Source: Nematostella vectensis (lineage: Eukaryota > Cnidaria > Anthozoa > Actiniaria > Edwardsiidae). Taken from it: DNA of 64,000 bases. The notes under the pieces are model-generated. The model was not told where the DNA came from. It ran no database searches and saw only the letters and a program-made list of their open reading frames with translations. A program made the position numbers and the translations under genes. This document shows positions 6,231 to 20,403 of the stretch, piece by piece. The stretch is from positions 1,800,001 through 1,864,000 of the forward strand of contig NC_064038.1 in assembly GCF_932526225.1 (NCBI RefSeq). The letters are read 5' to 3'. Numbering within the stretch: position 1 is the stretch's first letter; each line of letters begins with the position of its first letter.

Positions 6231-9200
6231 TATTTTTTTTCTTTCTTTTTTTTTAAATATCGATACTTAATTATACTGTTCTTGGTGTGTCATGACATAA
6301 AAAGAAGGTATAGGGACATTTTTATGTACTCTCAGCATCTTTGATGTGCTCATGCTTTGTTCAGGATCCTGAACATATTTTATGCACACAAGAACTAACT
6401 AGATTCCTTGGATAACTTGATTAAGTAGATTCTAACATAGAGCATAGCGCTCGATAGATTGATATACCTTTTTTTCCGAGTATACTGTTTCATTTTTCCT
6501 AATTTTCCTTTTTGGATTTTACATTCGGAAAAAAATTATCGATTGTAACCTTTTGGAGGTTACACTCGTAAAACAAATTCCCGAATGTAACCCTGAAGCT
6601 TTTCTCGAATGTAACCTCCAGTCCGATGGTGACTTTGCTTGGGATAGTTTACGATACCAATAGTATTAAAAGTAAATTTCATTACAATTCCCTTCAGCAA
6701 TGCCACGTTAGTCTTTCGTTGCGGGCACATGACTACTAACGCAGCGACCCGGGTTCGATTCCCGCTGATAGCCAATTTTTTTTTCTTTATTTTTTTTTTT
6801 AATATCGATACTTAATTATACTGTTCTTGGTGTGTCATGACATAAAAAGAAGGTATAGGGACATTTTTATGTACTCTCAGCATCTTTGATGTGCTCATGC
6901 TTTGTTCAGGATCCTGTACATATTTTATGCACACAAGAACTAACTAGATTCCTTGGATAACTTGATTAAGTAGATTCTAACATAGAGCATAGCGCTCGAT
7001 AGATTGATATACCTTTTTTCCGAGTATACTGTTTTATTTTTCCTAATGTTACTTTTTGGAAATTACATTCGGAAAAAAAATTATCGATTGTAACCTTTTG
7101 TAGGTTATACTCGTAAAACAAATTCCCGAATGTAACCCTGAAGCTTTTCCCGAATGTAACCTCCAGTCCGATGGTGACTTTGGTTGGGATAGTTTACGAT
7201 ATCAATAGTATTAAAAGTAATTTTCATTTCAATTCCCTTCAGCAAATCCACGTTAGTCTTTCGTTGCGGACACTTGACTACTAACGCAGCGACCCGGGTT
7301 CGATTCCCGCTGATAGCCTATTTTTTCTTCTTTCTTTTTTTTTTTAAATATCGATACTTAATTATACTGTTCTTGGTGTGTCAATGACATAAAAAGAAGG
7401 TATAGGGACATTTTTATGTACTCTCAGCATCTTTGATGTGCTCATGCTTTGTTCAGGATCCTGTACATATTTTATGCACACAAGAACTAACTAGATTCCT
7501 TGGATAACTTGATAAAGTAGATTCTAACATAGAGCATAGCGCTCGATAGATTGATATACCTTTTTTTCCGAGTTTACTGTTTTACTTTCCTAATGTTACT
7601 TTTTGGAATTTACATTCTGAAAAAAAATTATCGATTGTAACCTTTTAAAGGTTACACTCGTAAAACAAATTCCCGAATGTAACCCTGAAGCTTTTCCCGA
7701 ATGTAACCTCCAGTCCGATGGTGACTTTGCTTGGGATAGTTTACGATACCAATAGTATTAAAAGTAATTTTCATTACAATTCCCTTCAGCAATGCCACGT
7801 TAGTCTTTCGTTGCGGGCACTTGACTACTAACGCAGCTACCCGGGTTCGATTCCCGCTGATAGCCTATTTTTTTCTTTATTTTTTTTTTTAAATATCGAT
7901 ACTTAATTATACTGTTCTTGGTGTGTCATGACATAAAAAGAAGGTATAGGGACATTTTTATGTACTCTCAGCATCTTTGATGTGCTCATGCTTTGTTTAG
8001 GATCCTGCACATATTTTATGCACACAAGAACTAACTAGATTCCTTGGATAACTTGATTAAGTAGATTCTAACATAGAGCATAGCGCTCGATAGATTGATA
8101 TACCTTTTTTTCCGAGTATACTGTTTTATTTTCCTAATGTTACTTTTTGGAATTTACATTCGGAAAAAAATTATCGATTGTAACCTTTTAGAGGTTACAC
8201 TCGTAAAACAAATTCCCGAATGTAACCCTGAAGCTTTTCCCGAATGTAACCTCCAGTCCGATGGTGACTTTGCTTGGGATAGTTTACGATACCAATAGTA
8301 TTAAAAGTAATTTTCGTTACAATTCCCTTCAGCAATGCCACGTTAGTCTTTCGTTGCGGGCACTTGACTACTAACGCAGCGACCCGGGTTCGATTCCCGC
8401 TGATAGCCTATTTTTTTTTCTTTATTTTTTTTTAAATATCGATACCTAATTATACTGTTCTTGGTGTGTCATGACATAAAAAGAAGGTATAGGGACATTT
8501 TTATGTACTCTCAGCATCTTTGATGTGCTCATGCTTTGTTCAGGATCCTGTACATATTTTATGCACACAAGAACTAACTAGATTCCTTGGATAACTTGAT
8601 TAAGTAGATTCTAACATAGAGCATAGCGCTCGATAGATTGATATACCTTTTTTCCGAGTATACTGTTTTATTTTTCCTAATGTTACTTTTTGGAATTTAC
8701 ATTCGGAAAAAAATTTATCGATTGTAACCGTTTGGAGGTTACACTCGTAAAACAAATTCCCGAATGTAACCCTGAAGCTTTTCCCGAATGTAACCTCCAG
8801 TCCGATGGTGACTTTGCTTGGGATAGTTTACGATACCAATAGTATTAAAAGTAATTTTCATTACAATTCCCTTCAGCAATGCCACGTTAGTCTTTCGTTG
8901 CGGGCACTTGACTACTAACGCAGCCACCCTGGTTCGATTCCCGCTGATAGCCTATTTTTTTTTCTTTATTTTTTTTTTAATATCGATACTTTATTATACT
9001 GTTCTTGGTGTGTCATGACATAAAAAGAAGGCATAGGGACATTTTTATGTACTCTCAGCATCTTTGATGTGCTCATGCTTTGTTCAGGATCCTGTACATA
9101 TTTTATGCACACAAGAACTAACTAGATTCCTTGGATAACTTGATTAAGTAGATTCTAACATAGAGCATAGCGCTCGATAGATTGATATACCTTTTTTTCC

Positions 9201-11674
9201 GAGTATACTGTTTTATTTTTCCTAATGTTACTTTTTGGAATTTACATTCGGAAAAAAAAATTATCGATTGTAACCTTTTGGAGGTTACACTCGTAAAACA
9301 AATTCCCGAATGTAACCCTGAAGCTTTTCCCGAATGTAACCTCCAGTCCGATGGTGACTTTGGTTGGGATAGTTTACGATACCAATAGTATTAAAAGTAA
9401 TTTTCATTACAATTCCCTTCAGCAATGCCACGTTAGTCTTTCGTTGCGGGCACTTGACTACTAACGCAGCGACACGGGTTCGATTCCCGCTGATAGCCTA
9501 TTTTTTTTCTTTATTTTTTTTTAAAAATCGATACTTAATTATACTGTTCTTGGTGTGTCATGACATAAAAAGTAGGTATAGGGACATTGTTATGTACTCT
9601 CAGCATCTTTGATGTGCTCATGCTTTGTTTAGGATCCTGCACATATTTTATGCACACAAGACCTAACTAGATTCCTTGGATAACTTGATTAAGTAGATTC
9701 TAACATAGAGCATAGCGCTCGATAGATTGATATACCTTTTTTTCCGAGTATACTGTTTTACTTTCCTAATGTTACTTTTTGGATTTTACATTCGGAAAAA
9801 AAATTATCGATTGTAACCTTTTGGAGGTTACACTCGTAAAACAAATTCCCGAATGTAACCCTGAAGCTTTTCCCGAATGTAACCTCCAGTCCGATGGTGA
9901 CTTTGCTTGGGATAGTTTACGATACCAATAGTATTAAAAGTAATTTTCATTACAATTCCCTTCAGCAATGCCACGTTAGTCTTTCGTTGCGGGCACTTGA
10001 CTACTAACGCAGCGACCCGGGTTCGATTCCCGCTGATAGCCTATTTTTTTATCTTTATTTTTTTTTTAAATCGATACTTAATTATACTGTTCTTGGTGTG
10101 TCATGACATAAAAAGAAGGTATAGGGACATTTTTATGTACTCTCAGCATCTTTGATGTGCTCATGCTTTGTTCAGGATCCTGAACATATTTGATGCACAC
10201 AAGAACTAACTAGATTCCTTGGATAACTTGATTAAGTAGATTCTAACATAGAGCATAGCGCTCGATAGATTGATATACCTTTTTTTCCGAGTATACTGTT
10301 TTATTTTTCCTAATTTTCCTTTTTGGAATTTACATTCGGAAAAAAATTATCGATTGTAACCTTTTGGAGGTTACACTCGTAAAACAAATTCCCGAATGTA
10401 ACCCTGAAGCTTTTCCCGAATGTAACCTCCAGTCCGATGGTGACTTTGCTTGGGATAGTTTACGATACCAATAGTATTAAAAGTAATTTTCATTACAATT
10501 CCCTTCAGCAATGCCACGTTAGTCTTTCGTTGCGGGCACTTGTCTACTAACGCAGCGACCCGGTTTCGATTCCCGCTGATAGCCTATTTTTTTTTTTCTT
10601 TTTTTTTTTAAATATCGATACTTAATTATACTGTTCTTGGTGTGTCATGACATAAAAAGAAGGTATAGGGACATTTTTATGTACTCTCAGCATCTTTGAT
10701 GTGCTCATGCTTTGTTCAGGATCCTGTACATATTTTATGCACACAAGAACTAACTAGATTCCTTGGATAACTTGATTAAGTAGATTCTAACATAGAGCAT
10801 AGCGCTCGATAGATTGATATACCTTTTTTCCGAGTATACTGTTTTATTTTTCCTAATGTTACTTTTTGGAATTTACATTCGGAAAAACAATTATCGATTG
10901 TAACCTTTTGGAGGTTACACTCGTAAAACAAATTCCCGAATGTAACCCTGAAGCTTTTCCCGAATGTAACCTCCAGTCCGATGGTGACTTTGGTTGGGAT
11001 AGTTTACGATACCAATAGTATTAAAAGTAATTTTCATTTCAATTCCCTTCAGCAATGCCACGTTAGTCTTTCGTTGCGGGCACTTGACTACTAACGCAGC
11101 GACCCGGGTTTGATTCCCGCTGATAGCCTATTTTTTCTTCTTTCTTTTTTTTTTAAATATCGATACTTAATTATACTGTTCTTGGTGTGTCATGACATAA
11201 AAAGAAGGTATAGGGACATTTTTATGTACTCTCAGCATCTTTGATGTGCTCATGCTTTGTTCAGGATCCTGTACATATTTTATGCACACAAGAACTAACT
11301 AGATTCCTTGGATAACTTGATTAAGTAGATTCTAACATAGAGCATAGCGCTCGATAGATTGATATACCTTTTTTTCCGAGTATACTGTTTTATTTTTCCT
11401 AATGTTACTTTTTGGAATTAACATTCGGAAAAAAAAAATATCGATTGTAACCTTTTGGAGTTACACTCGTAAAACAAATTCCCGAATGTAACCCTGAAGC
11501 TTTTCCCGAATGTAACCTCCAGTCCGATGGTGACTTTGCTTGGGATAGTATACAATACCAATAGTATTAAAAGTAATTTTCATTACAATTCCCTTCAGCA
11601 ATGCCACGTTAGTCTTTCGTTGCGGGCACTTGACTACTAACGCAGCGACACGGGTTCGATTCCCGCTGATAGCC
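6231..11674 (+). repeat. Higher-order block A2, units 13-22
   Basis: Second copy of A1, ten monomers instead of eleven. It carries the same rare markers in the same order: CACATGAC in unit 13, AGCAAATCC in unit 14, the TGTCAATGACA insertion in unit 15, CGTTACAATT in unit 16, ACCCTGG in unit 17, ACATTGTT in unit 19, CCGGTTTCG in unit 20, TTTGATTCC in unit 21 and GTATACAATACC in unit 22. The very low divergence suggests a recent event. Confidence 0.9.
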
Positions 11675-14600
11675 TATTTTTTTTTCTTTCTTTTTTTTTT
11701 TAATTATCGATACTTAATTATACTGTTCTTGGTGTGTCATGACATAAAACGAAGGTATAGGGACATTTTTATGTACTCTCAGCATCTTTGATGTGCTCAT
11801 GCTTTGTTCAGGATCCTTCACATATTTTATGCACACAAGAACTAACTAGATTCCTTGGATAACTTGATTAAGTAGATTCTAACATAGAGCATAGCGCTCG
11901 ATAGATTGATATACCTTTTTTTCCGAGTATACTGTTTTACTTTCCTAATGTTACTTTTTGGAATTTACATTCTATAAAAAAATTATCGATTGTAACCTTT
12001 TGGAGGTTACACTCGTAAAACAAATTCCCGAATGTAACCCTGAAGCTTTTCCCGAATGTAACCTCCAGTCCGATGGTGACTTTGCTTGGGATAGTTTACG
12101 ATACCAATAGTATTAAAAGTAATTTTCATTACAATTCCCTTCAGCAATGCCACGTTAGTCTTTCGTTGCGGGCACTTGACTACTAACGCAGCTACCCGGG
12201 TTCGATTCCCGCTGATAGCCTATTTTTTTTTCTTTATTTATTTTTTTTTAAATCGATACTTAATTATACTGTTCTTGGTGTGTCATGACATAAAAAGAAG
12301 GTATAGGGACATTTTTATGTACTCTCAGCATCTTTGATGTGCTCATGCTTTGTTCAGGATCCTGTACATATTTTATGCACACAAGAACTAACTAGATTCC
12401 TTGGATAACTTGATTAAGTAGATTCTAACATAGAGCATAGCGCTCGATAGATTGATATACCTTTTTTTCCGAGTATACTGTTTTATTTTTCCTAATGTTC
12501 CTTTTTGGAATTTACATTCGGAAAAAAAATTATCGATTGTAACCTTTTGGAGGTTACACTCGTAAAACAAATTCCCGAATGTAACCATGAAGCTTTTCCC
12601 GAATGTAACCTCCAGTCCGATGGTGACTTTGCTTAGGATAGGTTACGATACCAATAGTATTAAAAGTAATTTTCATTACAATTCCCTTCAGCAATGTCAC
12701 GTTAGTCTTTCGTTGCGGGCACTTGACTACTAACGCAGCGACCCGGGTTCGATTCCCGCTGATAGCCTATTTTTGTTTCTTTATTTTTTTTTTTTTAAAT
12801 ATCGATACTTAATTATACTGTTCTTGGTGTGTCATGACATAAAAAGAAGGTATAGGGACATTTTTATGTACTCTCAGCATCTTTGATGTGCTCATGCTTT
12901 GTTCAGGATCCTGTACATATTTTATGCACACAAGAACTAACTAGATTCCTTGGATAACTTGATTAAGTAGATTCTAACATAGAGCATAGCGCTCGATAGA
13001 TTGATATACCTTTTTTCCGAGTATACTGTTTTATTTTTCCTAATGTTACTTTTTGGAATTTACATTCGGAAAAAAAATTATCGATTGTAACCTTTTGGAG
13101 GTTACACTCGTAAAACAAATTCCCGAATGTAACCCTGAAGCTTTTCCCGAATGTAACCTCCAGTCCGATGGTGACTTTGGTTGGGATAGTTTACGATACC
13201 AATAGTATTAAAAGTAATTTTCATTTCAATTCCCTTCAGCAATGCCACGTTAGTCTTTCGTTGCGGGCACTTGACTACTAACGCAGCGACCCGGGTTCGA
13301 TTCCCGCTGATAGCCTATTTTTTTTCTTTCTTTTTTTTTTTAAATATCGATTCTTAATTATACTGTTCTTGGTGTGTCATGACATAAAAAGAAGGTATAG
13401 GGACATTTGTATGTACTCTTAGCATCTTTGATGTGCTCATGCTTTGTTCAGGATCCTGCACATATTTTATGCACACAAGAACTAACTAGATTCCTTGGAT
13501 AACTTGATTAAGTAGATTCTAACATAGAGCATAGCGCTCGATAGATTGATATACCTTTTTTTCCGAGTATACTGTTTTATTTTCCTAATGTTACTTTTTG
13601 GAATTTACATTCGGAAAAAAAATTATCGATTGTAACCTTTTGGAGGTTACACTCGTAAAACAAATTCCCGAATGTAACCCTGAAGCTTTTCCCGAATGTA
13701 ACCTCCAGTCCGATGGTGACTTTGCTTGGGATAGTTTACGATACCAATAGTATTAAAAGTAATTTTCATTACAATTCCCTTCAGCAATGCCACGTTAGTC
13801 TTTCGTTGCGGGCACTTGACTACTAACGCAGCTACCCGGGTTCGATTCCCGCTGATAGCCAATTTTTTTTCTTTCTTTTTTTTTAAATATCGATACTTAA
13901 TTATACTGTTCTTGGTGTGTCATGACATAAAAAGAAGGTATAGGGACATTTTTATGTACTCTCAGCATCTTTGATGTGCTCATGCTTTGTTCAGGATCCT
14001 GAACATATTTTATGCACACAAGAACTAACTAGATTCCTTGGATAACTTGATTAAGTAGATTCTAACATAGAGCATAGCGCTCGATAGATTGATATACCTT
14101 TTTTTCCGAGTATACTGTTTTATTTTTCCTAATTTTCCTTTTTGGAATTTACATTCGGAAAAAAATTATCGATTGTAACCTTTTGGAGGTTACACTCGTA
14201 AAACAAATTCCCGAATGTAACCCTGAAGCTTTTCCCGAATGTAACCTCCAGTCCGATGGTGACTTTGCTTGGGATAGTTTACGATACCAATAGTATTAAA
14301 AGTAATTTTCATTACAATTCCCTTCAGCAATGCCACGTTAGTCTTTCGTTGCGGGCACTTGACTACTAACGCAGCTACCCGGGTTCGATTCCCGCTGATA
14401 GCCTATTTTTTTTTCTTTATTTTTTTTTTAAATATCGATACTTAATTATACTGTTCTTGGTGTGTCATGACATAAAAAGAAGGTATAGGGACATTTTTAT
14501 GTACTCTCAGCATCTTTGATGTGCTCATGCTTTGTTCAGGATCCTAAACATATTTTATGCACACAAGAACTAACTAGATTCCTTGGATAACTTGATTAAG

Positions 14601-15493
14601 TAGATTCTAACATAGAGCATAGCGCTCGATAGATTGATATACCTTTTTTCCGAGTATACTGTTTTATTTTTCCTAATGTTACTTTTTGGAATTTACATTC
14701 GGAAAAACAATTATCGATTGTAACCTTTTGGAGGTTACACTCGTAAAACAAATTCCCGAATGTAACCCTGAAGCTTTTCCCGAATGTAACCTCCAGTCCG
14801 ATGGTGACTTTGGTTGGGATAGTTTACGATACCAATAGTATTAAAAGTAATTTTCATTTCAATTCCCTTCAGCAATGCCACGTTAGTCTTTCGTTGCGGG
14901 CACTTGACTACTAACGCAGCGACCCGGGTTCGATTCCCGCTGATAGCCTATTGTTTCTTCTTTATTTTTTTTTTTTAATATCGATACTTAATTATACTGT
15001 TCTTGGTGTGTCATGACATAAAAAGAAGGAATAGGGACATTTTTATGTACTCTCAGCATCTTTGATGTGCTCATGCTTTGTTCAGGATCCTGTACATATT
15101 TTATGCACACAAGAACTAACTAGATTCCTTGGATAACTTGATAAAGTAGATTCTAACATAGAGCATAGCGCTCGATAGATTGATATACCTTTTTTCCGAG
15201 TATACTGTTTTATTTTTCCTAATGTTACTTTTTGGAATTTACATTCGGAAAAACATTATCGATTGTAACCTTTTGGAGGTTACACTCGTAAAACAAATTC
15301 CCGAATGTAACCCTGAAGCTTTTCCCGAATGTAACCTCCAGTCCGATGGTGACTTTGCTTGGGATAGTTTACGATACCAATAGTATTAAAAGTAATTTTC
15401 ATTACAATTCCCTTCAGCAATGCCACGTTAGTCTTTCGTTGCGGGCACTTGACTACTAACGCAGCGACCCGGGTTCGATTCCCGCTGATAGCC
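11675..15493 (+). repeat. Units 23-29, mosaic segment containing block C1
   Basis: Unit 23 has the CTATAAAAAAATT and AAAACGAAGG markers shared with units 34 and 36. Units 24-27 (12221-14403) reappear as units 38-41 at a displacement of 7636-7638 bp. Unit 24 has TGTCACG in place of TGCCACG and CTTAGGATAGGTTACG. Units 28-29 mix features of other subtypes, including the GGAAAAAC form in both. Confidence 0.8.
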
Positions 15494-17127
15494 TATTTTT
15501 TTCTTTATTTTTTTTTTAAATATCGATACTTAATTATACTGTTCTTGGTGTGTCATGACATAAAAAGAAGGTATAGGGACATTTTTATGTACTCTCAGCA
15601 TCTTTGATGTGCTCATGCTTTGTTTAGGATCCTGCACATATTTTATGCACACAAGAACTAACTAGATTCCTTGGATAACTTGATTAAGTAGATTCTAACA
15701 TAGAGCATAGCGCTCGATAGATTGATATACCTTTTTTTCCGAGTATACTGTTTTATTTTCCTAATGTTACTTTTTGGAATTTACATTCGGAAAAAAATTA
15801 TCGATTGTAACCTTTTAGAGGTTACACTCGTAAAACAAATTCCCGAATGTAACCCTGAAGCTTTTCCCGAATGTAACCTCCAGTCCGATGGTGACTTTGT
15901 TTGGGATAGTTTACGATACCAATAGTATTAAAAGTAATTTTCGTTACAATTCCCTTCAGCAATGCCACGTTAGTCTTTCGTTGCGGGCACTTGACTACTA
16001 ACGCAGCGACCCGGGTTCGATTCCCGCTGATAGCCTATTTTTTTTTCTTTATTTTTTTTTTAAATATCGATACTTAATTATACTGTTCTTGGTGTGTCAT
16101 GACATAAAAAGAAGGTATAGGGACATTTTTATGTACTCTCAGCATCTTTGATGTGCTCATGCTTTGTTCAGGATCCTGTACATATTTTATGCACACAAGA
16201 ACTAACTAGATTCCTTGGATAACTTGATTAAGTAGATTCTAACATAGAGCATAGCGCTCGATAGATTGATATACCTTTTTTTTCGAGTATACTGTTTTAT
16301 TTTTCCTAATGTTACTTTTTGGAATTTACATTCGGAAAAAAATTTAACGATTGTAACCGTTTGGAGGTTACACTCGTAAAACAAATTCCCGAATGTAACC
16401 CTGAAGCTTTTCCCGAATGTAACCTCCAGTCCGATGGTGACTTTGCTTGGGATAGTTTACGATACCAATAGTATTAAAAGTAATTTTCATTACAATTCCC
16501 TTCAGCAATGCCACGTTAGTCTTTCGTTGCGGGCACTTGACTACTAACGCAGCCACCCTGGTTCGATTCCCGCTGATAGCCTATTTTTTTTTCTTTATTT
16601 TTTTTTTAATATCGATACTTTATTATACTGTTCTTGGTGTGTCATGACATAAAAAGAAGGCATAGGGACATTTTTATGTACTCTCAGCATCTTTGATGTG
16701 CTCATGCTTTGTTCAGGATCCTGTACATATTTTATGCACACAAGAACTAACTAGATTCCTTGGATAACTTGATTAAGTAGATTCTAACATAGAGCATAGC
16801 GCTCGATAGATTGATATACCTTTTTTTCCGAGTATACTGTTTTATTTTTCCTAATGTTACTTTTTGGAATTTACATTCGGAAAAAAAAATTATCGATTGT
16901 AACCTTTTGGAGGTTACACTCGTAAAACAAATTCCCGAATGTAACCCTGAAGCTTTTCCCGAATGTAACCTCCAGTCCGATGGTGACTTTGCTTGGGATA
17001 GTTTACGATACCAATAGTATTAAAAGTAATTTTCATTACAATTCCCTTCAGCAATGCCACGTTAGTCTTTCGTTGCGGGCACTTGACTACTAACGCAGCG
17101 ACACGGGTTCGATTCCCGCTGATAGCC
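15494..17127 (+). repeat. Units 30-32, third copy of units 6-8 / 16-18
   Basis: The unit 6 markers (TTTAGAGG, CGTTACAATT), unit 7 markers (AACCGTTTGG, ACCCTGG) and unit 8 markers (GGCATAGGG, CGACACGGG) recur in order, 7627-7629 bp after units 16-18. Small changes include TTTAACGATTG in place of TTTATCGATTG in unit 31. Confidence 0.85.
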
Positions 17128-19309
17128 TATTTTTTTTCTTTATTTTTTTTTAAATATCGATACTTAATTATACTGTTCTTGGTGTGTCATGACATAAAAA
17201 GTAGGTATAGGGACATTTTTATGTACTCTCAGCATCTTTGATGTGCTCATGCTTTGTTCAGGATCCTGTACATATTTTATGCACACAAGAACTAACTAGA
17301 TTCCTTGGATAACTTGATTAAGTAGATTCTAACATAGAGCATAGCGCTCGATAGATTGATATACCTTTTTTTCCGAGTATACTGTTTTATTTTTCCTAAT
17401 GTTACTTTTTGGAATTAACATTCAGAAAAAAAAAATATCGATTGTAACCTTTTGGAGTTACACTCGTAAAACAAATTCCCGAATGTAACCCTGAAGCTTT
17501 TCCCGAATGTAACCTCCAGTCCGATGGTGACTTTGCTTGGGATAGTATACAATACCAATAGTATTAAAAGTAATTTTCATTACAATTCCCTTCAGCAATG
17601 CCACGTTAGTCTTTCGTTGCGGGCACTTGACTACTAACGCAGCGACCCGGGTTCGATTCCCGCTGATAGCCTATTTTTTTTTCTTTCTTTTTTTTTTAAT
17701 TATCGATACTTAATTATACTGTTCTTGGTGTGTCATGACATAAAACGAAGGTATAGGGACATTTTTATGTACTCTCAGCATCTTTGATGTGCTCATGCTT
17801 TGTTCAGGATCCTGCACATATTTTATGCACACAAGAACTAACTAGATTCCTTGGATAACTTGATTAAGTAGATTCTAACATAGAGCATAGCGCTCGATAG
17901 ATTGTTATACCTTTTTTTCCGAGTATACTGTTTTACTTTCCTAATGTTACTTTTTGGAATTTACATTCTATAAAAAAATTATCGATTGTAACCTTTTGGA
18001 GGTTACACTCGTAAAACAAATTCCCGAATGTAACCCTGAAGCTTTTCCCGAATGTAACCTCCAGTCCGATGGTGACTTTGCTTGGGATAGTTTACGATAC
18101 CAATAGTATTAAAAGTAATTTTCATTACAATTCCCTTCAGCAATGCCACGTTAGTCTTTCGTTGCGGGCACTTGACTACTAACGCAGCTACACGGGTTCG
18201 ATTCCCGCTGATAGCCTATTTTTTTTTCTTTATTTATTTTTTTTTAAATCGATACTTAATTATACTGTTCTTGGTGTGTCATGACATAAAAAGAAGGTAT
18301 AGGGACATTTTTATGTACTCTCAGCATCTTTGATGTGCTCATGCTTTGTTCAGGATCCTCTACATATTTTATGCACACAAGAACTAACTAGATTCCTTGG
18401 ATAACTTGATTAAGTAGATTCTAACATAGAGCATAGCGCTCGATAGATTGATATACCTTTTTTTCCGAGTATACTGTTTTATTTTTCCTAATGTTACTTT
18501 TTGGAATTAACATTCGGAAAAAAAAAATATCGATTGTAACCTTTTGGAGGTTACACTCGTAAAACAAATTCCCGAATGTAACCCTGAAGCTTTTCCCGAA
18601 TGTAACCTCCAGTCCGATGGTGACTTTGCTTGGGATAGTATACAATACCAATAGTATTAAAAGTAATTTTCATTACAATTCCCTTCAGCAATGCCACGTT
18701 AGTCTTTCGTTGCGGGCACTTGACTACTAACGCAGCGACCCGGGTTCGATTCCCGCTGATAGCCTATTTTTTTTTCTTTCTTTTTTTTTTAATTATCGAT
18801 ACTTAATTATACTGTTTTTGGTGTGTCATGACATAAAACGAAGGTATAGGGACATTTTTATGTACTCTCAGCATCTTTGATGTGCTCATGCTTTGTTCAG
18901 GATCCTGCACATATTTTATGCACACAAGAACTAACTAGATTCCTTGGATAACTTGATTAAGTAGATTCTAACATAGAGCATAGCGCTCGATAGATTGTTA
19001 TACCTTTTTTTCCGAGTATACTGTTTTACTTTCCTAATGTTACTTTTTGGAATTTACATTCTATAAAAAAATTATCGATTGTAACCTTTTGGAGGTTACA
19101 CTCGTTAAACAAATTCCCGAATGTAACCCTGAAGCTTTTCCCGAATGTAACCTCCAGTCCGATGGTGACTTTGCTTGGGATAGTTTACGATACCAATAGT
19201 ATTAAAAGTAATTTTCATTACAATTCCCTTCAGCAATGCCACGTTAGTCTTTCGTTGCGGGCACTTGACTACTAACGCAGCTACACGGGTTCGATTCCCG
19301 CTGATAGCC
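17128..19309 (+). repeat. Units 33-36, two-monomer tandem duplication
   Basis: Units 33-34 and 35-36 repeat with displacement 1093 bp. The second member of each pair carries GTTATACC, CTATAAAAAAATT and CTACACGGG. The first member has the TTAACATTC and GTATACAATACC forms. Unit 33 begins like unit 19 (AAAAAGTAGG) and ends like unit 22, so it is itself a recombinant. Confidence 0.85.
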
Positions 19310-20403
19310 TATTTTTTTTTCTTTATTTATTTTTTTTAAAATCGATACTTAATTATACTGTTCTTGGTGTGTCATGACATAAAAAGAAGGTATAGGGACA
19401 TTTTTATGTACTCTCAGCATCTTTGATGTGCTCATGCTTTGTTCAGGATCCTCTACATATTTTATGCACACAAGAACTAACTAGATTCCTTGGATAACTT
19501 GATTAAGTAGATTCTAACATAGAGCATAGCGCTCGATAGATTGATATACCTTTTTTTCCGAGTATACTGTTTTATTTTTCCTAATGTTCCTTTTTGGAAT
19601 TTACATTCGGAAAAAAAATTATCGATTGTAACCTTTTGGAGGTTACACTCGTAAAACAAATTCCCGAATGTAACCCTGAAGCTTTTCCCGAATGTAACCT
19701 CCAGTCCGATGGTGACTTTGCTTAGGATAGGTTACGATACCAATAGTATTAAAAGTAATTTTCATTACAATTCCCTTCAGCAATGTCACGTTAGTCTTTC
19801 GTTGCGGGCACTTGACTACTAACGCAGCGACCCGGGTTCGATTCCCGCTGATAGCCTATTTTTTTTTCTTTATTTATTTTTTTTTAAATCGATACTTAAT
19901 TATACTGTTCTTGGTGTGTCATGACATAAAAAGAAGGTATAGGGACATTTTTATGTACTCTCAGCATCTTAGATGTGCTCATGCTTTGTTCAGGATCCTC
20001 TACATATTTCATGCACACAAGAACTAACTAGATTCCTTGGATAACTTGATTAAGTAGATTCTAACATAGAGCATAGCGCTCGATAGATTGATATACCTTT
20101 TTTTCCGAGTATACTGTTTTATTTTTCCTAATGTTCCTTTTTGGAATTTACATTCGGAAAAAAAATTATCGATTGTAACCTTTTGGAGGTTACACTCGTA
20201 AAACAAATTCCCGAATGTAACCCTGAAGCTTTTCCCGAATGTAACCTCCAGTCCGATGGTGACTTTGCTTAGGATAGGTTACGATACCAATAGTATTAAA
20301 AGTAATTTTCATTACAATTCCCTTCAGCAATGTCACGTTAGTCTTTCGTTGCGGGCACTTGACTACTAACGCAGCGACCCGGGTTCGATTCCCGCTGATA
20401 GCC
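19310..20403 (+). repeat. Units 37-38, one-monomer tandem duplication
   Basis: Two adjacent monomers share GGATCCTCTACA or its close form upstream, CCTAATGTTCC, CTTAGGATAGG and TGTCACG. They match unit 24. Unit 38 carries two private changes, CATCTTAGATG and ATATTTCATGC. Confidence 0.85.

Noticed and set aside
19812-20027. 71-codon plus-strand frame starting within tRNA-like copy 37
   Set aside because: It begins with the T arm translated (TRVRFPL) and continues into the T tract as poly-Phe. It is an artefact.
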